Shown here piece by piece: positions 32,649 through 41,220 of a stretch of DNA of 64,000 nucleotides. A program made the translations under genes and the position numbers. Numbering within the stretch: position 1 is the first letter of the stretch; every line of letters begins with the position of its first letter. The stretch lies in NCBI RefSeq assembly GCF_900103265.1, contig NZ_FMWX01000001.1:873753-937752 (forward strand), written 5' to 3'. The DNA comes from Sphingomonas sp. NFR15 (GTDB lineage: Bacteria; Pseudomonadota; Alphaproteobacteria; Sphingomonadales; Sphingomonadaceae). The notes under the pieces were generated by a model, which was given only the letters and a program-made list of their open reading frames with translations, ran no database searches and was not told where the DNA came from.

Positions 32649-33839
32649 CTACGCGATTCCGTCCTGGGCACCCAGACGCTGGTGCGCCGCGCGGTAGCGG
32701 TGGACCAGCCATTTGTTGAACTGGCCCTGCGCGCCCTCCTGCCAGGAATAGCGACCGCGCGGCGCGAACCGAGACCGCAACCCTTCCTGCACCAAGGCGT
32801 CGACGTGCATGTCCTGCGCGATGATCTTGCCCGATGCGGCGATGTTCATGTCGAGCAGGTTGTCGAAATTGGGCGCTCGCATCGCGCCGGGGGCGAACAG
32901 GAAGCCGGTTTCCAGCTCATGCGATTCCGGGCCGTCGGGGCGCAGGATCAGGTAAATCACCATGTCGCTCATCATCACCAGGCTGAGCGAGGGCGGCACG
33001 TTGGCGAAGGTCATCCGCGACCGGTCCGCGTCGGTCAGCCCGGGGAACACCGGCAGCACCGCGCGCTGTGTCGCGTTGAAGCTGGCATCGGGGTGCAGCG
33101 TGCCGTTGAAGCGCAGGAAGCCGGCATCCTCCGGCTCCGACGGCGGGAATTCGGCGCGGCCCGAGGGGACGAAATCGTGCAACGGCCCCTGGTGCAGCCG
33201 GCTCGCGTGATAGCCGTCGTTGTTGTTCTCGAACATCACCTTCCAGTTCCACGGCAGCTTCGCGGCCGGCTCGGGGCGCGGGCCTTCGGCGCTCGCGAGA
33301 TCATAGCCGGCGATGGCTTCCGCGACCTTGGCGAGACGCGGCGCGAGCGGCGCGGCGTGCTTGTCGAAGTTGATGAAGACGAAGCCGTTCCAAACCTCGA
33401 CCGCGAAGGCGGGCAAGCCGTTCGCCTTGCGATCGAAATCGCAGGTCTTGTTCATCGCCGGCGCGCCGACCAGCGCGCCGTCGAGCGAATAGCTCCAGTG
33501 GTGATACGGGCACAGGAAGCCGCGCGCGTTGCCGCTGCCTTCCGCCACGAGCATCGCGCGGTGCTGACACACCGCCGACATCGCCTTGATCTCGCCCGCC
33601 TGGTTGCGCGCGACGATGATCGGCTCGCCGATGATGCGCGTGGTGAAATAGTCGCCGCGTTCCGGGATCCAGGATTCACGGCCCGCGCACAGCCATTCGG
33701 CGTAGTAAAGCGCTTCCTTTTCGAACTCATAGAAATCCCGGCTCGTGTAGCAGGCCGGCGGCAGCGTCACCGCCTCGGCGAGATCGACCGCGGAAGACGA
33801 GAGGGATTCGATGAAGCTATCGGACAGGCGCGCGGGCAT
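32649..33839 (-). CDS. Rieske-type aromatic ring-hydroxylating dioxygenase, alpha subunit
   Basis: A 396-residue catalytic subunit of a Rieske non-haem iron oxygenase. The [2Fe-2S] ligands are Cys91-x-His93 in VCQHRAM and Cys110-x2-His113 in LCPYHHWS. The mononuclear iron site is in FENNNDGYHASRLHQG at about residues 200-215. ATG 33839 (MPARLSDSF) follows AGGAAC. No beta subunit, ferredoxin or reductase is beside it, so it must borrow electrons from elsewhere. It stands between a VOC protein and the AraC-amidase fusion, all in the same direction, which suggests joint work on an aromatic compound with an amide group. Confidence 0.9.
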   Translation of the reverse strand: MPARLSDSFIESLSSSAVDLAEAVTLPPACYTSRDFYEFEKEALYYAEWLCAGRESWIPERGDYFTTRIIGEPIIVARNQAGEIKAMSAVCQHRAMLVAEGSGNARGFLCPYHHWSYSLDGALVGAPAMNKTCDFDRKANGLPAFAVEVWNGFVFINFDKHAAPLAPRLAKVAEAIAGYDLASAEGPRPEPAAKLPWNWKVMFENNNDGYHASRLHQGPLHDFVPSGRAEFPPSEPEDAGFLRFNGTLHPDASFNATQRAVLPVFPGLTDADRSRMTFANVPPSLSLVMMSDMVIYLILRPDGPESHELETGFLFAPGAMRAPNFDNLLDMNIAASGKIIAQDMHVDALVQEGLRSRFAPRGRYSWQEGAQGQFNKWLVHRYRAAHQRLGAQDGIA

Positions 33840-33930
33840 CGGGATGTTCCTGGGAAAAAGCGGTATGTGGATCGACTGCCAACCTGCACGACGGCGGCGG
33901 GAAGGCAATCGGGTGATCGAGGCGGCGTAC

Positions 33931-34416
33931 TTACTCGCGTGTATAGTCGGCGGGTATGACGGGCGGATCGCCCGCCTTCCCCCACAGGATGATCTCATTG
34001 CCCCACGGATCGCGGAAGGCGTGGTTGAGGCCATTGAAGGTCGACCAGAAGTGGTTGCGCCACAGGATCGTCGCGCCGCGTTCTTCGGCCGCCGACAGGA
34101 TGCGTTCGGGCGTGTCGTCGTCGCTGATGAGCACCCAGATGCGCGGCTTGCGGCCTTCGGTCGAGAGTTCGCGCGGAGCGACGCCTTCCGCTTCGGGATG
34201 CGGGCGAGCGTTGTCGGCCTTGAAAATGCCGAGGTGGAGGTTGCCGATCGCGCTATCGCTGCCGTCGGGGTTGGGGAACATGCCCCCCGGGACCATGCGG
34301 TGATAAACGCCCGCCGGCTTCTCGTCGTCGCGCCAGCCGAACACCTCCGCGTAGAACCGCCCGGCGGCAGCGGGATCGTCGCTCGGCATATCGACGAAGA
34401 TGAGCGTGTTGGGCAT
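33931..34416 (-). CDS. VOC-superfamily (glyoxalase/extradiol dioxygenase fold) protein
   Basis: A 161-residue protein of the vicinal-oxygen-chelate fold: MPNTLIFVDMPSDDPAAAGR, FYAEVFGW and a C-terminal FRDPWGNEIILWG carrying the usual metal-side Glu. ATG 34416 is supported by GAGGAAC upstream. The family covers glyoxalases, dioxygenases and binding proteins, so the reaction is open. The gene leads the minus-strand set that continues with the Rieske oxygenase (91 bases) and is divergent from the acetamidase at 34637. Confidence 0.82.
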   Translation of the reverse strand: MPNTLIFVDMPSDDPAAAGRFYAEVFGWRDDEKPAGVYHRMVPGGMFPNPDGSDSAIGNLHLGIFKADNARPHPEAEGVAPRELSTEGRKPRIWVLISDDDTPERILSAAEERGATILWRNHFWSTFNGLNHAFRDPWGNEIILWGKAGDPPVIPADYTRE

Positions 34417-34636
34417 GGACTGTTCCTCGTATCGCGTACCGCCAGCGGCGCCGGCTCGGGTGATCGGACTGTGCGCGAGGCGTGCGCCGCGCGCTTGGTC
34501 TGGGACGATCACTTTGTTGACCGAGTTCATCGCTGCCGCCTGCTCGGCAAATTCTAGGGCGCGCCGGCGCAAGACCATCGGAGGCATCGGTTCGACATCA
34601 CCATGGTCGATCCTGCAAGCAACAAAGGGGCAGTTA

Positions 34637-35728
34637 ATGGCTTCCGTGACCACTCTAGGCGTGGCGAAGGCGCAAAGCCGGCCAGCCGCGTTCTGGCATC
34701 TCAAAGCCACACCGGAGACCATTCACTGGGGGTATTTTTCCCCGGATATCAAACCGGCGCTGCGCGTCCGCAGCGGCGATTTGATCCACGCGGAAGCGGT
34801 GACCCACCACGCAGGCGACGCGCCCGAACTGATGTTCGACGCGGGCATCGAGCGGATCTTCCGGGAGGTCGACCCCGCCACCCGCGCGCCGGGCGTCCAT
34901 ATCATGACCGGGCCGATCTACATCGAGGATGCCGAGCCCGGCGACATGATAGAGGTGCGTTACCTCCAGATGGTGCCGCGCAACGCCTATGGCTCGAACC
35001 TCGCGGCGAACTGGGGGCATCTCTACGAGGAGTTCGGCCGCAAGGAGCGGGTGACGATCTACGAACTCGACGCCAACGCCAACACCGCGCACGCGCTCTA
35101 CGCCTACGATTTCCCCGGTGATTATCTCGTGCCGGGCACCATCACCAATTGCCCGGTGTGCGATCGTCAGCCGGCGCTACCGGGCATCACGATTCCGGCG
35201 CGCCCGCATCTCGGCACCGCCGGGGTGGCGCCGGCGGTCAACGAACCGGTCTCGACAATTCCCCCCGGCCTGCACGGTGGCAACATCGACAACTGGCGGA
35301 TCGGCGCCGGATCGACGATGTTCTACAAATGCCAAGTCGAAGGCGGGCTGTTCTCGATCGGCGATCCGCACGTCAGCCAAGGTGACGGCGAGATCTCCGG
35401 CACCGCGATCGAGGCGTCGCTCGACTGCCTGTTCCAGATCATCCTGCGCAAGGATTTCGATTTCCCCTCACCACTACTGGAAACGCCCGAGAACTGGATC
35501 GTCCACGGCTTCGGCGCCGATCTCGATGCGGCGATGAAGGCGGCATCGCTCGACATGCTGCATCTGCTCCACGAGCATCAGGGGCTAAGCAAGAACGACG
35601 CCTATTCGCTGATGAGCGTCGCGACCGATTTCGGCGTGACCCAGGTGGTCGATGGCACCGTGGGTGTTCACGCACGGGTGGAGCGGCGGATGTTCCCGCA
35701 GAAGGGCTCGGTCATCGATCCGGGCTGA
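34637..35728 (+). CDS. Acetamidase/formamidase family protein
   Basis: A 363-residue stand-alone member of the FmdA/AmdA family, hydrolysing short amides or formamides to acid and ammonia. Shared patterns with the amidase half of the fusion gene include PETIHWGYFSPDIKP, THHAGDAPELM, GGNIDNWRIGAG and IGDPHVSQGDGEISGTAIE. ATG 34637 has AAGGGG about seven bases upstream. The two amidases flank a Rieske oxygenase and VOC gene, so the substrate is likely set by that pathway. A terminator follows 24 bases after the stop. Confidence 0.9.
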   Translation: MASVTTLGVAKAQSRPAAFWHLKATPETIHWGYFSPDIKPALRVRSGDLIHAEAVTHHAGDAPELMFDAGIERIFREVDPATRAPGVHIMTGPIYIEDAEPGDMIEVRYLQMVPRNAYGSNLAANWGHLYEEFGRKERVTIYELDANANTAHALYAYDFPGDYLVPGTITNCPVCDRQPALPGITIPARPHLGTAGVAPAVNEPVSTIPPGLHGGNIDNWRIGAGSTMFYKCQVEGGLFSIGDPHVSQGDGEISGTAIEASLDCLFQIILRKDFDFPSPLLETPENWIVHGFGADLDAAMKAASLDMLHLLHEHQGLSKNDAYSLMSVATDFGVTQVVDGTVGVHARVERRMFPQKGSVIDPG

Positions 35729-35752
35729 GGTGGACGTAACGACGAGAAAGGC

Positions 35753-35783
35753 AAAGGCCCGGTCGGTTCGATCGGGCCTTTTT
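35753..35783 (+). terminator. Rho-independent terminator after the acetamidase
   Basis: Stem AAAGGCCCG (35753-35761) pairs perfectly with CGGGCCTTT (35773-35781), and a run of five T residues at 35779-35783 overlaps the stem end. It lies 24 bases downstream of the acetamidase stop and in front of the convergent MFS gene. Confidence 0.85.
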
Positions 35784-35832
35784 GCGTTCGAATGTTGATC
35801 CATCCCACGCCCCTGTCACGGAGGCGTGATGC

Positions 35833-37083
35833 TCATTCCGCCGCGGCAAGCCCCGGCATCTCCGCGTCGCTGCCCCGCCGGCCGAGCGAGGGCAGGAAGA
35901 ACAGCAGCACCATGCCCGCCGCCAGAGTTCCGATCAGCGCAGTCGCGGCCTGGTCGTACGAACCGGTGCGGTCATAGCTCATGTCCATCAGCGCGGGGGT
36001 CAGCCCCTGCGCGAGAATGACGGCGGCGTAGAGGATGCCGTTGATGCTGCCGAAATGCCGCAGCCCGAAATACCGCGAGCAGAAATACGATAGCGCCGCA
36101 TATTCCGCGCCCATGCCGATGCCGAGCAACACCCCCGCCGCCGTCATCGTCATCCCACCATGTCCGAATTCGAGCAGTGCGAGACCAAGCATCGCTGCGA
36201 CGTACATCGGCACGATCAGTATCGGCGATCGGAACGTGTCGAGCAGACCGCCGGTCACGACCTGCCAAGCCGCCGTCACCAGCGCGAAGATCACGACGAT
36301 TCCGGTCGCCTCGCCGAGTCCGAAGCCGCGGTCCATCATCATCGGCACGACATGGGTGAAGACCGCGGTCATCGCGCCGGCGCCGCTCGCCACCGCGATC
36401 AGCAGCAGCCAGAAGCGCGCGGTTCGCGCCGCCTCGGCCGGCGTCATGCCTTTCGCCAGCGTCTGGGACTTCTCGACGCGGTGGCGCTCGACATCCGGGC
36501 TGTCGCGCAGCCACAGCCACAGCACCGGCGCACCCACCACCAGCACGATCGCCCCGATCGCCACATAGGTGCCGCGCCAGCCGAGCAGCGGCAACAGCAC
36601 GCCAGCGACGATCGGCACGACCGTCGCACCGACACCGTTGCCGACGCCGGCGGTTACGCCCAACATCAGCCCCCGCCTTTCGTCGAACCAGTTGGAGACG
36701 ACCTTGGCGATCATCGGCGACGCGCACATCGCGCCGGCGAGGCCGACGATGCCGAACTGGAAATAGAACAGCCAGATGTTGCCGTTGGTGAGCGCGAGGA
36801 GTGCGACCGACAGCGCCAGCAGCGCGTTACCGGTAAGGATGATCGGCCGTGCGCCGACGCGGTCCATCGCCCGCCCGATCAGCGGATAACTCAGCGCCGA
36901 CAGGATCGCGATCAACCCGAGCACGCCCGACACCGCCGCGCGCGGCCAGCCGAATTCTTGCGAGATCGGTACGAGAAAGGTGCCGAACGTCGCGCTGATA
37001 GCGGCGGTGATGCACACCAAGTTGCCGGTCGTGGCGGCAATGGCGAGCCGGGTCGCGGCTCTATCCCGAGCGACAGTCTGCAA
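35833..37083 (-). CDS. MFS transporter
   Basis: A 416-residue carrier with about twelve hydrophobic segments, close in pattern to oxalate/formate and monocarboxylate MFS proteins (FLVPISQEFGWPRAAVSG, WFDERRGLMLGVTAG). I place the start at TTG 37083 because GGAGG lies seven bases upstream and longer versions are not hydrophobic. It is divergent from the LigB-type dioxygenase gene, with a palindrome between them. It probably imports an aromatic acid or exports a product. Confidence 0.85.
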   Translation of the reverse strand: MQTVARDRAATRLAIAATTGNLVCITAAISATFGTFLVPISQEFGWPRAAVSGVLGLIAILSALSYPLIGRAMDRVGARPIILTGNALLALSVALLALTNGNIWLFYFQFGIVGLAGAMCASPMIAKVVSNWFDERRGLMLGVTAGVGNGVGATVVPIVAGVLLPLLGWRGTYVAIGAIVLVVGAPVLWLWLRDSPDVERHRVEKSQTLAKGMTPAEAARTARFWLLLIAVASGAGAMTAVFTHVVPMMMDRGFGLGEATGIVVIFALVTAAWQVVTGGLLDTFRSPILIVPMYVAAMLGLALLEFGHGGMTMTAAGVLLGIGMGAEYAALSYFCSRYFGLRHFGSINGILYAAVILAQGLTPALMDMSYDRTGSYDQAATALIGTLAAGMVLLFFLPSLGRRGSDAEMPGLAAAE

Positions 37084-37178
37084 GGCGCGTCCTCCGTTGT
37101 CCAGGCGACAAGTACATCCCCGATCGGCGGCGATCCCAAGCGAATAACGCGGCCCGCAAGATTTCCTTCGCGCGCTGT

Positions 37179-37194
37179 CAAGTCTGTGGACTTG
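37179..37194. promoter_or_regulatory. Palindrome CAAGTC-TGTG-GACTTG between divergent genes
   Basis: A perfect 6+4+6 inverted repeat sits near the middle of the 178 bases that separate the divergent MFS and LigB-type genes. It is a good candidate binding site for a regulator acting on both. No regulator gene lies next to it; the nearest is the AraC-amidase fusion about 5 kb away. Confidence 0.4.
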
Positions 37195-37261
37195 CACGCG
37201 AACGCGCGTCCACCGAAGGGTAAGCGTACCAGATGCGAGATCGCGCGAAGGGACCGATATC

Positions 37262-38104
37262 ATGACCGCACAAACCAGCGCGACGCGTAATCCGGCATCC
37301 ACGATGCCGACCCTGTTCATCCCCCACGGCGGTGGTCCGTGTTTCTTCATGGACTGGAGCGCGATGATGGGTGGTCCCGCCGACACCTGGGACAAGACCG
37401 AGGCGTGGCTGCGCGCGCTGGTCTCGACCCTGCCCGAGCGGCCTAAGGGGATCGTTATAATCTCGGGCCATTGGGAGGAGCCGGCCTTCACCGCATCGAC
37501 CGCAGTCGATCCCGGCATGATATATGATTATTACGGCTTCCCGCCGCACACCTACCAACTGCAATATCCGGCACCGGGCAACCCGGCGCTCGCGGCGCGC
37601 GTGGTCGCGTTGCTCCAGCAGGCGGGGCTGCCGGCGCGTACCGATCCGGCACGCGGCTTCGATCATGGCGTGTTCGTGCCGCTGCTCGTCGTCGATCCCG
37701 ACGCGACGATCCCGGTGGTGCCGCTGTCGCTCAAGGCCGATCTTGATCCGGCCGAGCATCTCGCCGCCGGCCGCGCGCTCGCGCCGCTGCGCGACGAGGG
37801 CATTCTGATCGTCGGGTCGGGCATGAGCTATCACAATATGCGTGCCTTCCGCACGCCCGCCGCGACACGGCCCTCAGCGGCATTCGATCAGTGGCTGACG
37901 CAGGTCATCGAGGCGCCGGTCGCCGAGCGCGATGCCGCCCTGGTGCAATGGGCCGACGCACCGGCGGGTCGCGAATCGCATCCGCGCGAGGAGCATCTCC
38001 TGCCGTTGATGGTCGCGGCTGGCGCGGGCGCGGACTCGTCGGGTGCCAGAGTGTTTACCGACAACGTGATGATGGCTGATATCTCCGCGTTCCGCTTCGG
38101 CTGA
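37262..38104 (+). CDS. DODA/LigB-type extradiol ring-cleavage dioxygenase family protein
   Basis: A 280-residue class III extradiol dioxygenase of the LigB/DODA (YgiD-like) type. Metal-binding His residues expected for the family are in LFIPHGGGPC, ISGHWEEP, FDHGVFVPL and the C-terminal ESHPREEHLLPL. These enzymes open catechol-type rings using Fe(II) or Zn. With the Rieske oxygenase 3.4 kb away it could complete a hydroxylate-then-cleave route. ATG 37262 follows GAAGGGA. Confidence 0.88.
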   Translation: MTAQTSATRNPASTMPTLFIPHGGGPCFFMDWSAMMGGPADTWDKTEAWLRALVSTLPERPKGIVIISGHWEEPAFTASTAVDPGMIYDYYGFPPHTYQLQYPAPGNPALAARVVALLQQAGLPARTDPARGFDHGVFVPLLVVDPDATIPVVPLSLKADLDPAEHLAAGRALAPLRDEGILIVGSGMSYHNMRAFRTPAATRPSAAFDQWLTQVIEAPVAERDAALVQWADAPAGRESHPREEHLLPLMVAAGAGADSSGARVFTDNVMMADISAFRFG

Positions 38105-38192
38105 CCCCCCTTCCGGTGGCTTGCCGCCGCGCGCCAAGGTTGTAAGAGGTGGGCGCCAGTGTGCCAACAGCTTGCAGTCAGGAGGGCGCCCG

Positions 38193-38393
38193 ATGGCCGA
38201 AACCAAGCCCAACGCGGCCCGTCCCACCGAGGCGAGCGTAAGGACGCGCCTCGCCGAAGCCGGCCTCGACGTGCCCGACCCGTGCGTTACCGAAACGCTG
38301 GCCAATCTGCTCGTGTTGCAGGATCACGTCGCGACGCTGCGCGCGTTTCCGCTCGATCCGCGCAGTGCGAGCGCGTTGCGCTTCGAGGCGTGA
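38193..38393 (+). CDS. AtzG-like small protein (DUF4089 type)
   Basis: A 66-residue helical protein with the pattern of AtzG, the small partner that holds AtzE in the cyanuric-acid pathway. It has the conserved PDPCVTETLANLLVLQDH and VATLRAFPLD. AGGAGG lies six to nine bases before ATG 38193. The amidase-like gene begins two bases after the stop, as atzE follows atzG in known loci. AtzG has no enzyme activity of its own. Confidence 0.75.
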   Translation: MAETKPNAARPTEASVRTRLAEAGLDVPDPCVTETLANLLVLQDHVATLRAFPLDPRSASALRFEA

Positions 38394-38395
38394 GC

Positions 38396-39742
38396 ATGGA
38401 GACGCAGCCGCCCACCGCGGTCACGCACGCGCAGGCGGTTCGCGACGGCCGGGTCAAGGCCGCCGATCTGTGCCGACAGGCGCTCGACCATGCGGAGGCG
38501 CTCGGTGGCGACCGAAGCGGCTTCACCCGGCTGTTGCGGCGGCGCGCGATGCTGCGCGCCGAAGCGGTCGACAAGCTGGTGGAGGCGGGGCTCGATCCCG
38601 GGCCGCTGGCTGGGGTGCCATTCGGCGCCGCGGATTTGTTCGACGTCTCGGGCGAGATCACCACCGCCGGTTCGGGCACACGCCACGATGCCCCGTTCGC
38701 CAGCCGCGACGCCACCGCGATCCGGCTGCTGGAGGCGGCGGGCGCCGTGCTGATCGGCACGCAGAACATGGACGAATTTGGCTACGGCTTCGTCACGATG
38801 AACGCGCATTTCGGCACGACCCGCAACCCGCACGATCCCACGCGGGTCGCAGGCGGTGCTGCGGGCGGATCCGCCGTGGCGGTAGCGACGCAGGTGGTAC
38901 CGTTCTCGCTCGCGTTCGACACCAACGGGTCGCTACGCGTGCCGGCGGCGCTGTGCGGTGTGATCGGGCTGAAACCGACCTATGGCGCTTTGCCGCGCGG
39001 CGGCTGTTTTCCCTTCGTCGAAAGCCTCGATGTGGTGGGCGCACTCGCCCGCGATCTCGACGATCTCGCTTTGGTTTACGCCATCCTCCGCGACGGCGCG
39101 TCCGAGCGCGAGGCCGGCCGCGAGCCGGTCCGCTTCGGCCGGCTGATGAGCTGGTTCGACGACAATATCGCCGAGGAGATGCGCGCGCCGCTGCACGCCT
39201 TCTGGAACCGGCTCGGCCGCATCACCTTCGAACTCGAACATTCCGAGATCGCGCGCGCCGCCGCCTCGGTCATCATCGCCGCCGAGGGCGGGAGCCTGCA
39301 CCGACCGGGGATCGAGCAAGACCCGATGGCGTTCGAGGCGCCGGTGCGCGGTCGCATGCTGGCGGGCATACTGCTGCCGAGCGAGGATTATCTGCGCGCG
39401 CAGCGCTTCCGCGCGTGGATCCAGGAACGGCTGCGGCGCCAGTTCGAGCTGTGCGACGTGCTGTTCACGCCGGCGGCGCCAGGCTACGCGCCAACCATCG
39501 CCGATCCGGTGATGCTGTTCGGGGGCGAGCCGATCCCGGCGCGCAGCCATCTCGGCATCTATACCCAACCGATCAGTCTGATGGGGCTGCCCGCGCTGGT
39601 GCTGCCGCTCGCCGGGGACTTTCCGATGCCGCTCGGCATCCAGTTGATCAGCGCGGCGGGCAACGAGCCGGTGCTGTTCCGTGCGGCGCGCGAGCTGATC
39701 GACCAGGGGCTGTGCGCGGTGCCGGGCCTGCCGGCGCGGTGA
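38396..39742 (+). CDS. AtzE-like amidase-signature protein lacking catalytic Lys and cis-Ser
   Basis: A 448-residue member of the amidase-signature family, nearest to AtzE (1-carboxybiuret hydrolase) by its AtzG-like partner and layout. The Ser-cisSer-Lys triad is broken. The Lys expected in VPFAVKDLF-type sequence is Ala79 in VPFGAADLFDV (GCG 38630-38632). The cis-Ser of GGSSGGS is Ala155 in AGGAAGGSA (GCT 38858-38860), exactly 24 residues before Ser179. Only the nucleophile Ser179 in DTNGSLRVP remains, and the usual TGGS is TNGS. The frame is intact and well conserved elsewhere, so it is probably not decaying but has lost or changed its chemistry. Confidence 0.85.
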   Translation: METQPPTAVTHAQAVRDGRVKAADLCRQALDHAEALGGDRSGFTRLLRRRAMLRAEAVDKLVEAGLDPGPLAGVPFGAADLFDVSGEITTAGSGTRHDAPFASRDATAIRLLEAAGAVLIGTQNMDEFGYGFVTMNAHFGTTRNPHDPTRVAGGAAGGSAVAVATQVVPFSLAFDTNGSLRVPAALCGVIGLKPTYGALPRGGCFPFVESLDVVGALARDLDDLALVYAILRDGASEREAGREPVRFGRLMSWFDDNIAEEMRAPLHAFWNRLGRITFELEHSEIARAAASVIIAAEGGSLHRPGIEQDPMAFEAPVRGRMLAGILLPSEDYLRAQRFRAWIQERLRRQFELCDVLFTPAAPGYAPTIADPVMLFGGEPIPARSHLGIYTQPISLMGLPALVLPLAGDFPMPLGIQLISAAGNEPVLFRAARELIDQGLCAVPGLPAR

Positions 39743-39832
39743 TCGCCGATCAACTATTGGGCCGCTCGTGCTCAAGCGTCGTGGCGGTCGGTCGCTAAGG
39801 TACGACATCGACCGGCGGCTTTGGGGGCGCGA

Positions 39833-41203
39833 ATGCACGTGGATACGCTCATCAGCGGCGCGACCGTCATCACGGTCGATGCCGAACGCCGTGTCATCGC
39901 CGACGGTGCGGTGGCGATCGTCGACGACACGATCGTCGCGGTCGGCAAACGCGCCGATGTCGCGGCGCAGGTGCAGGCGCGCGAGACCGTGGACGGCCGA
40001 CGCTTCGTGCTGACGCCCGGCTTCATCAACGGCCATGTCCATGTCACCGAAACGCTGATCCGCGGGTTCCTGCCCGAAGCGCTACCGTTCGACGAGGAGA
40101 TCGGCCGCTGGGTGATCCCGCTGTACGAAGCGCACACCGCGGCCGAGCAGATCGTCAGCACCAAGCTCGCGATCGCGGCGATGCTGCGATCGGGCACCAC
40201 CACCTTCCTCGAAGCGGGCACGATCATCGCGTTCGACGATGTGATGGACGCGATCGCCGACAGCGGCATCCGTGGCATCACCGGGCGCTGGACGATGGAC
40301 CGCGCGTTCGATCCCAATGCCGACCAGATCGCTCTGACCGAAACCGCCGCCGCCGCGCTGGCGGCCGACCTCGTCCGCTATCCGCAGGACGGCCGGCTGA
40401 TCGCGGCGTGGCCGATCCTGATTGGCCACAACACCGCGTCCGATGCCTTGTGGCAGCGGGCGAGCGCGCTGGCGCGTGAGACGGGGTGCGGCGTCTCCGC
40501 GCATATGAGCCCGGTCGCCGACGATGCGAAGTGGTACCTCGCGAACACCGGCAAGCGGCCGATCGTGCATCTCGATGCGCTCGGCGTGCTCGGCCCGCAT
40601 CTCAATCTGGTGCATATGGTGCATGTCGATGCTGAGGAGATCGCGCTGCTGGCGGCGACCGGCACTAACGTCACGCATTGCCCCGGCGCTGCCATCCGAA
40701 CCGGGATTGGCACGACCGCGCACGGTCTGTTCCCCGAAATGGCGAAGGCGGGGATCAACCTGCTGCTCGGCACCGACGGCGCCGCCAATCACGACATGAT
40801 GCGCGTGATGATGCTGATGGCCGGGCTGTTCAAGGATGCTCGCGAAGATCGCGAGATCTTTCCGGCACATGAGGTGCTGGAGATGGCGACGATCAACGCC
40901 GCGAAGGCGGTGGGCCGCGCCGGTTCGATCGGCAGCATCGCGGTCGGCATGCAGGCGGATATCGTCGCGCATGACAGTTTCCGGCCCGAATGGCAGCCGG
41001 TCAACGATCCGGTGCGGCAGCTCGTGTGGTCCGCCGACGGGCGCGGCGTGCATTCGGTATGGGTCGGCGGCCGCCGCGTCGTCGACGGCTTCCGCTGCAC
41101 GACGATCGACGAGGAAGCTTTGTACGCCGAGGGGCGGGCCGCCGCCGCCGCCGTGATCGAGCGCGCCGGGCTGCCGCTCCGCACCGCATGGCCGATGTCC
41201 TGA
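39833..41203 (+). CDS. TRZ/ATZ-type metal-dependent amidohydrolase (copy 2)
   Basis: A 456-residue amidohydrolase of the AtzB/TrzN/SsnA branch. Metal ligands: H-x-H in NGHVHVTETL, His in IGHNTASDA, His in LVHMVHVDAE and Asp in LLGTDGAAN. It shares long stretches with 13348-14751 (LTPGF, TGKRPI, GTNVTHCP, VWSADGRGVHSVWV), so the two are paralogues. ATG 39833 follows GGGGG. It lies 90 bases after the AtzE-like gene and 17 bases before the TauD-like gene, in one direction with both. Confidence 0.88.
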   Translation: MHVDTLISGATVITVDAERRVIADGAVAIVDDTIVAVGKRADVAAQVQARETVDGRRFVLTPGFINGHVHVTETLIRGFLPEALPFDEEIGRWVIPLYEAHTAAEQIVSTKLAIAAMLRSGTTTFLEAGTIIAFDDVMDAIADSGIRGITGRWTMDRAFDPNADQIALTETAAAALAADLVRYPQDGRLIAAWPILIGHNTASDALWQRASALARETGCGVSAHMSPVADDAKWYLANTGKRPIVHLDALGVLGPHLNLVHMVHVDAEEIALLAATGTNVTHCPGAAIRTGIGTTAHGLFPEMAKAGINLLLGTDGAANHDMMRVMMLMAGLFKDAREDREIFPAHEVLEMATINAAKAVGRAGSIGSIAVGMQADIVAHDSFRPEWQPVNDPVRQLVWSADGRGVHSVWVGGRRVVDGFRCTTIDEEALYAEGRAAAAAVIERAGLPLRTAWPMS

Positions 41204-41220
41204 GAACAAGAGGAAGACAC

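Noticed and set aside
30095..32719. An 874-codon plus-strand open frame opposite the AraC-amidase gene
   Set aside because: Composition is Arg/Gly/Asp-rich with no domain signatures, while the minus strand carries two well-formed families in order.
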